Source of the DNA: JAGGVT01 sp965369605
GTDB lineage: Bacteria; JAJVIF01; JAGGVT01
Length of the DNA: 17,593 bases
Reading direction: 5' to 3'
Assembly: GCA_965369605.1 (NCBI GenBank)
Contig: CBDURE010000072.1
Coordinates: forward strand, 1-17,593
Both the position numbers and the translations under genes were made by a program. This document shows positions 7,333-14,178 of this stretch, one piece after another; within the stretch, counting starts at the first letter, position 1, and each line of letters starts with the position of its first letter. A model generated the notes under the pieces. The model ran no database searches and was not told the DNA's origin. It worked only from the letters and a program-made list of their open reading frames with translations.

Positions 7333-7958
7333 TTTTTCGCACCAACTCCATGAATGAATATTTCATACATTTCATCAACTGATTTCTGCACATCGAACTT
7401 ATCTGGTCTCGCGATTGCATCAAGCAGATATACAAGAGTCAGTTTTTTAAAGATAAACAGGGCTTTTTCAGAGGATATGTCATCGCGAATGGAGCCATCC
7501 AATTGGGCATTATGAATTACTTTCCCCATCAATCCTGAAATTTTCGAATGAAGGCCTTCATCAATCATTTCAATATTTGAAACAAGTCCCCATTCATGGC
7601 GGGCGACATCATTCATATATAGCATGAGGAACTTTTCGTTCTTTCGAATCATGCCGATGTTGAATTCAATAACTGTCCGGACTTTATCGAGCGGTTTGAT
7701 TTTCTTTTTTACAATCAGCGATAATCCTTCGTATGTCTCAGTCAGTTTGCTTATCAGCAGGCTTGAATAAATGTCGCTTTTGGATGGGAATAAATTATAG
7801 ACTGTCCCCACTGAGAATTCGCTTTTCTCGGCAATCATCGCCATTGATGTATTGTCATAGCCATTTTCAGCGAACAACTCCTCCGCACAGGACAGAATAT
7901 ACTGCTTTCTCTGCTCCTGTTCCCTCTCTTTTCTGGTCGGTTTCTTTTTCTTGTTCAT
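7329..7958 (-). CDS. TetR/AcrR-family transcriptional repressor of the efflux operon
   Basis: This 209-residue protein has an N-terminal TetR helix-turn-helix. ILSCAEELFAENGYDNTSM leads into AMIAEKSEFSVGTVYNLFPSKSDI (about 21-64), with the recognition helix around SVGTVYNLF. The C-terminal ligand domain is divergent, as usual. It is the first gene of the efflux operon and overlaps the channel gene by four bases. A strong promoter and two palindromic sites sit directly upstream, so autorepression of the whole operon is very likely. The start is a choice: the frame reaches a GTG at 7976, but neither site has a good Shine-Dalgarno sequence. I chose the ATG at 7958, where the typical basic MNKKKKPTRKERE start begins. 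Confidence 0.92.
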   Translation of the reverse strand: MNKKKKPTRKEREQEQRKQYILSCAEELFAENGYDNTSMAMIAEKSEFSVGTVYNLFPSKSDIYSSLLISKLTETYEGLSLIVKKKIKPLDKVRTVIEFNIGMIRKNEKFLMLYMNDVARHEWGLVSNIEMIDEGLHSKISGLMGKVIHNAQLDGSIRDDISSEKALFIFKKLTLVYLLDAIARPDKFDVQKSVDEMYEIFIHGVGAKK

Positions 7959-7987
7959 TTGCCCATTACAATGCACATAATAAAAAA

Positions 7988-8001
7988 TGAACGCTCATTC
8001 A
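7988..8001. promoter_or_regulatory. Operator 1, TetR-type palindrome
   Basis: The minus strand reads TGAATGAGCGTTCA: arms TGAATG and CGTTCA around two bases, with one mismatch. Its centre is 20 bp from that of operator 2. Sequence and placement just past the transcription start fit a TetR/AcrR binding site. Confidence 0.6.
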
Positions 8002-8008
8002 CAATTCG

Positions 8009-8020
8009 GAACGAACGTTC
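8009..8020. promoter_or_regulatory. Operator 2, TetR-type palindrome at the transcription start
   Basis: The minus strand reads GAACGTTCGTTC, a perfect GAACG-N2-CGTTC palindrome that overlaps the expected start point just after the -10 box. With operator 1 it gives the shared form GAAnG-N2-CGTTC. Confidence 0.65.
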
Positions 8021-8024
8021 TAAT

Positions 8025-8052
8025 ATTTTACCACCACATTCAATTTTGTCAA
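8025..8052 (-). promoter_or_regulatory. Sigma70 promoter of the efflux operon
   Basis: A perfect -35 TTGACA (8047-8052) and a -10 TAAAAT (8025-8030) are separated by 16 bp. Transcription would start near 8018, inside operator 2, and run through repressor, channel, adaptor and pump genes. Confidence 0.75.
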
Positions 8053-8055
8053 GAT

Positions 8056-8127
8056 GTGTTTTTCAGGCGCGGTTAACTAATCCTTCGATGTCAGTTAGAA
8101 AATCTCGTAGTTGCGCCTGAAAAACAC
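8056..8127. repeat. Perfect 15-bp inverted repeat around a 42-bp loop
   Basis: GTGTTTTTCAGGCGC (8056-8070) is exactly inverted as GCGCCTGAAAAACAC (8113-8127). The loop holds a degenerate gene fragment. The element ends three bases before the -35 box of the efflux promoter and lies after the hypothetical lipoprotein gene. A stem this long could act as a transcription barrier, but no U-tract follows on the minus strand. Confidence 0.7.
8077..8112 (-). pseudogene. Relic of the C-terminus of a paralogue of the 790-aa lipoprotein
   Basis: Read on the minus strand, these 36 bases give NYEIF*LTSKD*. The last codons of the lipoprotein gene at 9114-11486 give NYEIYYLTSRD*. I count 31 of 36 bases identical, including the final TAG. 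Two of the five differences are synonymous, two are conservative (Tyr/Phe, Arg/Lys) and one creates a stop codon. The fragment fills most of the loop between the 15-bp inverted arms. It looks like the remnant of a deleted paralogue. Confidence 0.6.
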
Positions 8128-8171
8128 TTATGGATTAGGATTAAGGGGATAGAGACTTTTTCGTGCATATT

Positions 8172-8912
8172 CTACTCAAACTGGCTGATGAAATTATCTT
8201 CGATCAGTTCGAATAGTCCGTAGAGTGGGTCATCCGGACCGCCGGGGTATTCATTAGCGCACTTACTAATTCCCCATGCTGGATAATACTGCTCCTGCCA
8301 CGATCCAGAGAGAAATTCAGGTTTGACAATTGATATTGAAAACGTATAGATACCTTGGCAAATGTGATAATCATCAGCAAGAATTAGTTCTTCACCATTA
8401 AATTCCTCATGATTAAAGAAATAGATAGAATTGTTTTCAATAAGGTCAAAAATCGAATCTACTTCGAATTTTGAGAAGGTTTTATCATAGTCAGATGTTA
8501 GCGGGATAGTTCTGTCAATATGAACAAAGTCACCTTTGTATTCATTAATCATAGTGTAGTCAAACGTATTCAATGGCTCACCGGCAGTTAAATACAGTTT
8601 TTTTATTTGTGTGGGTCCGTTTTGACCAGGATTTGTACGACTTGAATATACAATCTCAATTTGATTGAAATTATCGCTGCCATTTCTTATGTTCTGCAAT
8701 TTTTGAAAAGTTAAAGGCGTGTATTCGAAAGCATATGGAGGTAGTGTATCTGCAGAACTACGATTGTTATCTTCCTGCTTCCCCATTTGCTTGTCAAGAT
8801 TCTTATGCTCTTTCAATAAGTCATCCTTATTAGCTTTTGGATACTCACTGGCGCAACCCAAAGAAAATACAATAAATATCATTAGTGAATACAGAATATT
8901 GTTATATTTCAT
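8172..8912 (-). CDS. Hypothetical lipoprotein, 246 aa
   Basis: I do not recognise this protein. It has a lipoprotein signal peptide: MKYNN, a hydrophobic stretch, and lipobox FSLGC with Cys20. A short charged linker (about 21-55) is followed by a mixed alpha/beta domain with an acidic overall character. Features include IVYSSRTNPG, the repeated aromatic patches SIYFFNHEEF and YYPAWGISKC, and a final helix GLFELIEDNFISQFE. Two further cysteines, in YHICQGIY and ISKCANEY, could form a disulfide. The start is supported by AGAGG six bases before the ATG. A promoter candidate lies in the MITE-like element just upstream. It is not clearly in an operon with the efflux genes, which have their own promoter. 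Confidence 0.8.
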   Translation of the reverse strand: MKYNNILYSLMIFIVFSLGCASEYPKANKDDLLKEHKNLDKQMGKQEDNNRSSADTLPPYAFEYTPLTFQKLQNIRNGSDNFNQIEIVYSSRTNPGQNGPTQIKKLYLTAGEPLNTFDYTMINEYKGDFVHIDRTIPLTSDYDKTFSKFEVDSIFDLIENNSIYFFNHEEFNGEELILADDYHICQGIYTFSISIVKPEFLSGSWQEQYYPAWGISKCANEYPGGPDDPLYGLFELIEDNFISQFE

Positions 8913-8926
8913 TCTTAACCTCTTCA

Positions 8927-9047
8927 GAAAATAGGGACAGTTACCTATTTTATGTCGCCGATAAACACTGGCAACTCGATTTGGAAATTACTATTTGACT
9001 TTCCCTTAACTATGCGGGTTACAAAAATGGTAACTGTCCCTATTTTC
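8927..9047. mobile_element. 121-bp MITE-like element with perfect 19-bp inverted ends
   Basis: GAAAATAGGGACAGTTACC (8927-8945) is perfectly inverted at 9029-9047, and pairing continues imperfectly inward. The 83 bp between carry no ORF. Ends containing the motif TAGGGACAGT are familiar to me from repeats associated with REP-type Y1 transposases; that link is recall, not shown here. It sits between two lipoprotein genes, immediately upstream of the shorter one. The rest of 9048-9113 shows no feature. Confidence 0.7.
8947..8974 (-). promoter_or_regulatory. Possible promoter inside the MITE-like element for the 246-aa lipoprotein
   Basis: The minus strand has TTGCCA (8969-8974), 16 bp, then TAAAAT (8947-8952). 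The start would fall near 8940, about 28 bases before the ATG. If used, the repeat element supplies the gene's promoter. Confidence 0.35.
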
Positions 9048-9113
9048 CACAGGCGCTTCGAAAATATCCAATCGCTGATTTTAGGGATAAATAATATATC
9101 TTTAACCAAAATC

Positions 9114-11486
9114 CTAATCCCTCGACGTCAAATAGTAAATCTCGTAGTTATCATCCGTGAATGTCTGTACGGCTACATGAACTTCATTATCCATATCAAC
9201 CGCGATTGATGGAAACGCCGATGGGTAATCGTCCGGTGTTACAAACTGCTGGTCGGTTACGCCATCCGTTGTTAATTGGACATACTTAACCTGCCCGGGG
9301 AATTGGGTTAGCGGGTCGATCTCATGCCAGACTATATGCACTGCGTTATATGAATCGTACGATATGTCGGGGATGACATGATGCATATCCGCGGCATCCG
9401 TAATTGAAATTATATCCGACCACGTTGCGCCATCGTTGACTGTGTTCATCGCGAGTATTTGAGCTGTAGCCATGTTCCCACCGTGGAAGCATACCGTTCC
9501 CATATTGGTGAACGTATAAATCAGGTCAGGCCAGTATGCCGGCCCATTATCTATAAGCGATGGTTCGGAGAAACTACCTGTGTCTTTTTTCGTGAAGAAC
9601 AGTTTATGTTCGCCGTCCTCGCGGATAAAAACAACTCTTGGATTATCGTTCATACCAAGCGCCACGGATGGCTGCCCCTCAAAAGCGTCCGTTTGCCCGA
9701 TGAATTGCGCGTAATCCGGAATTGGCGAAGGGCCTGACATGTCAATGTGCATGTATCGGACATCGTAATCATCATCGCCGGATGTGCTTTCCGCCCACAC
9801 AATATGCGGATTGCTTGTTGCATCAACCACAACTTTCGGAAAAACACCTATGCCCTGTTCGGAGAAATCGGTTAAGTTGATACTATGTTCAAGTCCGGCA
9901 CCGGTTTTATAGCCGTAGTGAATATTCAATCCCTCAACAAGCCCATCGCTATCCTCCCAGACTATGTGTCCGTGATTGTTTACATCGATAGCGACAGTTG
10001 CATAATACGCCTGCCCGTCCGACTGCGATATGTTCTCCGGTTCAGACCAGTTTCCCTGTGCAATCCGGTATGAATAATAGACCTGGTGGTAGCCCGTTCG
10101 GTCATCAGTCCAGACGACATGAGGCCGATTCGCGCCATCCAGCGCGATTGCCTCCTTCGGCCAGAGGAATGACGCATGTTCGTTATATGTTACACGTTCG
10201 GGCGGATTGAATTCTATCACAACATGCGATGAGAATACCTCGGCAAAGATAAGTTCGAATACCCGCAAATCAAGCAGATCCGTTTCATTGAGATCATCCT
10301 CAACACCGATAAGAACAGGATACACTCCGGTGGTCGCAGCCTGAAGATTTCTAAGCTGTGCTGTATAAACCCAGGGGTCAGCCTCAGTTCCCGCACCTGA
10401 ATCGGGAGTGTCAATTGAAATAAGCCCGTATTGAAAGTCGGGAGCGTCGATTGTAAGCCTGAAAACGTTACTGACAGCGTCTATTTCATACTGTTCCGGA
10501 TTTTGCGGATCGATAACAACCGGCGCACCGGCTTGCCAGTCTTTTACATAAATTGTCAGATCACATGTGGTTAGGACATCGCCGGTAACAAAACCGCTCT
10601 CAACATCAACCGTGACATCGTATGCTTCCTTGATATTAAACTGCGGATTGCGATAGAACGGATTCTGACGTGTCTGCCATGTTGCCGACTGGCCGTATGT
10701 AACATCCGCGATGAAATAAAATTTGAAAGTATCATCAAGCTTTGTCAAATCAAGAACATATCGTTTAACATCCCAACTGCCGCCGACTGCGAAAGTCCGC
10801 CACGGAATCAGATTGCCCTCCACAACCGGATCAGGATTATCCTCCCAGAAATAATTGATAAACGGATTCAACGTGCCGGGAATTGCTCCTGCATAATCAG
10901 GCATATCGGCGTAAAAATCCCAAAGCGGCGTGTAGCCGTCAGCGTTTATCAAAGCGCCGGGATTCAATGTAATGGGCTGTTCGTTTCTGATAATAAGATG
11001 TGTGATTGGGTCAAAAACAGATTTCGTGTGTGGAGTCAATGGGAAAATTTTTGTAGCGGGAAGTGCAAGGATTCCCCTTAGATCAAATCCGTTCAAATCA
11101 GGCCTGACAGCTACATCCTGAAACGCGTGTGTCAGTGCGAAATCCAGAAGAAGATTTTCATCCTCATCGAATCCGACACTGTCCAGCCTGAGACAATCGC
11201 GGCATGGTTCGCTGATAAGATAGGGGTTGAGATTCACATGCAGGTCGAGGTCAGCTCGACGGACAGGCACAATCTCAACTGTCTGCGTTGGAACATCAAC
11301 GGATATTTGATACAAACCAAACAGTGACCTGTCGGTTTTTGCAGTGTCATTATTGAATGTAGCTGGAAGGTCAGGCGTTGTTAAATCAACTGAGACCATA
11401 TCACGCTGCGATGAGCATCCGAGTAAAAATGAAATGCAGATAACAATAAGTATTAATAGAGAACTTCTGGGGAAAAGAGAAATCAT
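9114..11486 (-). CDS. Large lipoprotein: shared novel N-terminal region plus C-terminal beta-propeller
   Basis: This 790-residue protein starts with a lipoprotein signal (lipobox FLLGC, Cys24). Residues about 53-425 form a region shared with the 1020-aa lipoprotein at 14179-17241. Matching motifs are CRDCLRL (95-101), RPDLNGFDLRGI (128-139), NADGYT (181-186), NPF..YF (207-213), YGQSATW (264-270), DWQAG (316-320) and DTPDSGAGTEADP (359-371). I know no named family for it. Residues about 436-790 hold some six or seven repeats of about 55 residues around PHVVWTDD, GHIVWED, PHIVWAE, PRVVFIRED and VHIVWHE, typical of a beta-propeller. A cell-surface or periplasmic binding role is inferred. Start: I chose the ATG at 11486, which has AGGAAG seven bases upstream, over one at 11504. 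Confidence 0.87.
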   Translation of the reverse strand: MISLFPRSSLLILIVICISFLLGCSSQRDMVSVDLTTPDLPATFNNDTAKTDRSLFGLYQISVDVPTQTVEIVPVRRADLDLHVNLNPYLISEPCRDCLRLDSVGFDEDENLLLDFALTHAFQDVAVRPDLNGFDLRGILALPATKIFPLTPHTKSVFDPITHLIIRNEQPITLNPGALINADGYTPLWDFYADMPDYAGAIPGTLNPFINYFWEDNPDPVVEGNLIPWRTFAVGGSWDVKRYVLDLTKLDDTFKFYFIADVTYGQSATWQTRQNPFYRNPQFNIKEAYDVTVDVESGFVTGDVLTTCDLTIYVKDWQAGAPVVIDPQNPEQYEIDAVSNVFRLTIDAPDFQYGLISIDTPDSGAGTEADPWVYTAQLRNLQAATTGVYPVLIGVEDDLNETDLLDLRVFELIFAEVFSSHVVIEFNPPERVTYNEHASFLWPKEAIALDGANRPHVVWTDDRTGYHQVYYSYRIAQGNWSEPENISQSDGQAYYATVAIDVNNHGHIVWEDSDGLVEGLNIHYGYKTGAGLEHSINLTDFSEQGIGVFPKVVVDATSNPHIVWAESTSGDDDYDVRYMHIDMSGPSPIPDYAQFIGQTDAFEGQPSVALGMNDNPRVVFIREDGEHKLFFTKKDTGSFSEPSLIDNGPAYWPDLIYTFTNMGTVCFHGGNMATAQILAMNTVNDGATWSDIISITDAADMHHVIPDISYDSYNAVHIVWHEIDPLTQFPGQVKYVQLTTDGVTDQQFVTPDDYPSAFPSIAVDMDNEVHVAVQTFTDDNYEIYYLTSRD

Positions 11487-11524
11487 AATAGCACTTCCTG
11501 ACATTCCAGAATAAAACCCAGATT

Positions 11525-11533
11525 ATTATAACA
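11525..11533 (-). promoter_or_regulatory. Extended -10 promoter (TGTTATAAT) of the 790-aa lipoprotein
   Basis: The minus strand reads TGTTATAAT, a perfect -10 with the TG extension and no good -35. The start near 11518 leaves a leader of about 31 bases to the ATG at 11486. It resembles the boxes at 94-102 and 17307-17315. Confidence 0.5.
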
Positions 11534-11583
11534 CCGGTTTGAGTGAAGTTGCATACTGATACGGTGAAATCATCTAACCACGC

Positions 11584-11764
11584 GGGAGTGCCGCAGTAGC
11601 CGGGCTTGTTGAAAAACCTCCTTTGGTCGCAAACCGTAGGGGCAACCCCCCGTGGTTGCCCACTAGTGGGTTGCCCTGTGTTTATGGCGAACTTTCGGGC
11701 AGGCACAGGGGCCTGCCCTTACACGCATAGCTTTTTCAACAAGCCCGTAGCCTGCGGCGCTCCC
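11584..11764. mobile_element. Nested MITE-like element, about 181 bp
   Basis: The outer inverted ends are about 33 bp (GGGAGTGCCGCAG...GGGCTTGTTGAAAAA against its near-inverse at 11732-11764), with the inner 15 bp perfect. Within lies a second palindromic element starting GTAGGGGCAACC (11636) and ending GGCCTGCCCTTAC (11721). It contains the hairpins GGGCAACC/GGTTGCCC and GGGCAGGC/GCCTGCCC and the palindrome CCCACTAGTGGG. Short ORFs on both strands are repeat translations. This fills most of the 313-base gap between the 790-aa lipoprotein and the DoxX/MauE gene; the rest is that lipoprotein's promoter. Confidence 0.7.
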
Positions 11765-11799
11765 GGTAAATATCATATTGTTAGATTTTAACGACTAAA

Positions 11800-12339
11800 T
11801 CAGGATGTCTCAGGTTTATCTGAGGATTGAGCGGGATTTTTAACGGACTTACGCCTTAAAAGGAAACTATCGAGAGTGAATCGAGGTTTTGAAAAGAATA
11901 CCAGATACGCTGACATGAAAATGAAAACAGAATCGCGCCAGACTGTCATCCATGTCAGTTTTTCGCTGATACCGATTAAATCAAGCGGAAGGCCGCATCC
12001 GCAATCCATGTCCCGGCCACGCAGCAGGTTGATGATAATCCCCATTTCAAATACGACAAGCAGAACAAAAAATATGAGATTGCTCGAACGATACAGCGCG
12101 CCGATAATAAGGCACAACCCGGTGAACATCTCAATCCACGGCAGTATGATGGAGAAGACAGGCACGGCAAATAACGGCAGAAGCTCATACTCAAGCGTCG
12201 CGCGATAGAACGAATAGGGGTTCAGGATTTTACTGTATGAGGCGTAGATGAAAATAAGCCCAATCAGAATTCTGAAAAACAGCGAGAAGAATTCACGCAC
12301 TCCGAATGTTTTTTTGTCTTTTACTGGCGTTTCGTTCAT
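11800..12339 (-). CDS. DoxX/MauE-family membrane protein with CGC motif
   Basis: This 179-residue protein has about four membrane helices (roughly 17-37, 55-80, 86-106 and 128-150), the DoxX/MauE layout. The start of the fold shows RILIGLIFIYASYSKILNPYSF, and the third helix runs into RGRDMDCGCG with Cys113 and Cys115. This CxC after helix three is typical of MauE-like redox-associated members, thought to pass electrons or handle disulfides across the membrane. The C-terminal tail is hydrophilic. The gene follows the rhodanese gene by 21 bases on the same strand, so they are probably co-transcribed. No clear Shine-Dalgarno sequence precedes the ATG. A quinone-linked role is possible but not visible in the sequence. 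Confidence 0.85.
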   Translation of the reverse strand: MNETPVKDKKTFGVREFFSLFFRILIGLIFIYASYSKILNPYSFYRATLEYELLPLFAVPVFSIILPWIEMFTGLCLIIGALYRSSNLIFFVLLVVFEMGIIINLLRGRDMDCGCGLPLDLIGISEKLTWMTVWRDSVFIFMSAYLVFFSKPRFTLDSFLLRRKSVKNPAQSSDKPETS

Positions 12340-12360
12340 GGCGATTTTGGCTTAAATGAG

Positions 12361-12876
12361 TTATTCAACCGGATACCCCTCCTCTTTCCAATATTCGAAA
12401 CCATCATCAAGCACCCGAATATTCCCGTCCGTAAAGCCATTCTGGCAGAAAAAGTACGCTACTTCCATGGATGAATCGCAACCCTCATCGCAATAGAATA
12501 TATATACGCCATCTTTCGGTAATTTGAATTTTAGGGATTGATAAACCGGATACGCCTTCTCCGATGGAATATTCAGCGCGCCTTTGATATGCCCTGTTGC
12601 GAATTCATCTTTCTCGCGCGTATCGATAAAATAAGTAACTTCACCGGCATTGAGAAGATCAAACGCATCCTCAGAAAAAGTCGGCACAGGCTCACAGAAG
12701 CCGTTATCGTCGCTGACGGTTGCGGTCGGGTCAGCGATTTTCTTATAATCCAGAGGGATTCTGTTTGGATTAACCATGTTAAACAGAAGCCCGATAACTG
12801 ATGCCGTGATGCAGATAATCACCGAGCCAACAACCATCTGGCGAAATTCGCTTATTTTTTGGTTTCTTTTTTCCAT
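12361..12876 (-). CDS. Membrane-anchored rhodanese-like protein
   Basis: This 171-residue protein has one N-terminal membrane helix (about 14-34) and a single rhodanese domain (about 65-171), which probably faces the periplasm. The family landmarks are present: VTYFIDTREKDEFATGHI, GALNIP, the active-site loop YCDEGCDSS with the expected sulfur-carrying Cys129, and the closing DDGFEYWKEEGYPV. Rhodaneses move sulfane sulfur or sense persulfides. The loop contains a second Cys (133) close to the first, so a redox-active pair is conceivable. It precedes the DoxX/MauE gene by 21 bases. The ATG comes straight after the oligo-U of the upstream gene's terminator and has no Shine-Dalgarno sequence. 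A later start at Met14 is less likely. Confidence 0.88.
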   Translation of the reverse strand: MEKRNQKISEFRQMVVGSVIICITASVIGLLFNMVNPNRIPLDYKKIADPTATVSDDNGFCEPVPTFSEDAFDLLNAGEVTYFIDTREKDEFATGHIKGALNIPSEKAYPVYQSLKFKLPKDGVYIFYCDEGCDSSMEVAYFFCQNGFTDGNIRVLDDGFEYWKEEGYPVE

Positions 12877-12880
12877 TTAT

Positions 12881-12914
12881 AAAAAAACTGGACAATGAGC
12901 TTAAGCCCATTGCC
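12881..12914 (-). terminator. Intrinsic terminator after the ELM1-family gene
   Basis: On the minus strand GGCAATGGGC-TTAA-GCTCATTGTC forms a 10-bp stem with one G-U pair, followed by CAGTTTTTTT. It lies 19 bases after the ELM1-family stop and five bases before the rhodanese ATG, so the rhodanese transcript would arise from readthrough or from a promoter inside this short gap. Confidence 0.65.
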
Positions 12915-12932
12915 ATTCATTGCAAAAAACTA

Positions 12933-14018
12933 TTAGACATCATCCTGAACAAGTGCGTTCACCGATTTTTTAATAATCTCGATATCATCGAAATCCGCGG
13001 ATGATACTATTTCGGAAATACTTTCCAGACTGCCGGTTTTTACTGTATCCTTTTCAATGACTCTTATCAAGCCGTTATCAATAAGATTTTGTTTAAACCT
13101 GTCGATTTTGTCAGCCTTGCCTGATATTTTATGCGGTAGTTCCAACAAGAGAGTCTCCCGCTTTGCCCAAAGCGATTCACTTGCCATCGACACGGAATCC
13201 TCAGTTATAAAAACCTTTTTCGACAGCGCGAGTATCGCTCTGGTAGTGCTTATCGGCATTTCGGAATATATCTGCAAAAACGCGATTTGCTTTTTGAAAT
13301 CATCCGCTAGATTTTTCAAGCGATTCTCGAATTCACTGTCCGTTCTGCGGGATGTGCTGATTATTAATTTCGCGTTTTTCTCACTGGCTGTTTCAAGAAT
13401 TAATTTCACAACGTTAATCACATCTGATATCGGAAAGTTGCGTACCTTGCTGGGACCGCCAAGAAAAATCGCCCAGTGATTATCATCTCGATTTATGCTG
13501 TATTCATCGGCAAATGAATCGCCGTCTTGTTTAATCAATTCGGGTAGGCATGAATTCGCACTTGTGCATGGCGCGATTACATTGGACGGCTCATCGCCTT
13601 TGATATCGTGTTTGGGAAGTATAACCAAATCAAATGCGCTGAGCGGCAGCATTGATGGTCTCATCGCGACAACGCTTTTACATTTGAATTTCTTTTTAAT
13701 TATGGCATTAAAACTCGACGGAATTGTGCCTGCTGAAATAACAAGATCAGGAGGGGAACTGATAATGCTCTTGATATCCTCATCGGTGATATATTGCGCG
13801 GCGCGTTTCCACAAACTTTTTACGGATGGGAATCCCAGCAGCATGTGAAGTCCGGTTAGCCCTCTGAGCAGCGATTCCTCTGAGCCGGCATCCAGTTTAA
13901 CATTGATTGTGCGAATTGACTTCTCACCATCGATAAGTTCAGCAATGCCTGTCGATTGCGACAAATGCCCCGCTTTGCCTTCCGTGATGATAATTATGTT
14001 AATCGGACTTGTGCTCAA
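12933..14018 (-). CDS. ELM1/DUF1022-family protein (GT-B-like, bacterial mitochondrial-fission ELM1 homologue)
   Basis: This 361-residue protein matches the Mito_fiss_Elm1 family by its landmarks: IIIITEGKAGHLSQSTG at the start, PDLVISAGTIPSS (90-102), LVILPKHD (131-138), FLGGPSKVRNF (185-195), LIISTSRRT (218-226) and VFITEDSVSMASE (269-281). The layout resembles a two-domain GT-B glycosyltransferase, and bacterial members often occur with envelope sugar genes, but their reaction is not established. No membrane segment is seen. The start is TTG: the frame is closed by a stop just upstream and the conserved beta-strand begins at residue 7, so no better start exists. There is no strong Shine-Dalgarno sequence. 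It has its own -10 box and terminator. Confidence 0.85.
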   Translation of the reverse strand: MSTSPINIIIITEGKAGHLSQSTGIAELIDGEKSIRTINVKLDAGSEESLLRGLTGLHMLLGFPSVKSLWKRAAQYITDEDIKSIISSPPDLVISAGTIPSSFNAIIKKKFKCKSVVAMRPSMLPLSAFDLVILPKHDIKGDEPSNVIAPCTSANSCLPELIKQDGDSFADEYSINRDDNHWAIFLGGPSKVRNFPISDVINVVKLILETASEKNAKLIISTSRRTDSEFENRLKNLADDFKKQIAFLQIYSEMPISTTRAILALSKKVFITEDSVSMASESLWAKRETLLLELPHKISGKADKIDRFKQNLIDNGLIRVIEKDTVKTGSLESISEIVSSADFDDIEIIKKSVNALVQDDV

Positions 14019-14056
14019 TCAGGTTTCAATTCCCAGCCTGAATTACAAAAACAAGT

Positions 14057-14062
14057 ATTATA
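14057..14062 (-). promoter_or_regulatory. -10 box (TATAAT) of the ELM1-family gene
   Basis: A perfect TATAAT lies about 39 bases before the TTG start, giving a leader of about 32 bases. Only a poor T-rich -35 (TTTTAT) is found 17 bp upstream. Confidence 0.4.
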
Positions 14063-14081
14063 CAATAAGTGAGGACGTGAT

Positions 14082-14115
14082 AAAAATAGCAGAGGGTTTT
14101 AACCCTCTGCTATTT
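14082..14115 (-). terminator. Strong intrinsic terminator after the 1020-aa lipoprotein
   Basis: A perfect 15-bp stem, AAATAGCAGAGGGTT with a 2-base loop and its inverse, is followed on the minus strand by a run of five T. It ends the 14179-17241 transcript before the promoter of the ELM1-family gene. Confidence 0.8.
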
Positions 14116-14131
14116 CGGGGCAGTTTTCAAT

Positions 14132-14158
14132 GTAACCCGGCATCCCCTCGCCGGGGTA
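14132..14158. repeat. Half copy of the GTAACCC repeat family, inverted orientation
   Basis: GTAACCCGGCATCCCC followed by TCGCCGGGGTA is, on the minus strand, close to the right-hand end of copy B (CCGGCAAGGCGTTGCCGGGTTAC). Only the terminal hairpin is present. It lies between the terminator and the stop codon of the 1020-aa lipoprotein gene. Confidence 0.5.
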
Positions 14159-14178
14159 TTGCGTAAATCGACTATTCG

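Noticed and set aside
11401..11706. 101-aa minus-strand ORF and a 61-aa plus-strand ORF over the nested element
   Set aside because: The minus-strand ORF overlaps the 5' end of the 790-aa lipoprotein gene out of frame, and the rest of both is inverted-repeat sequence.
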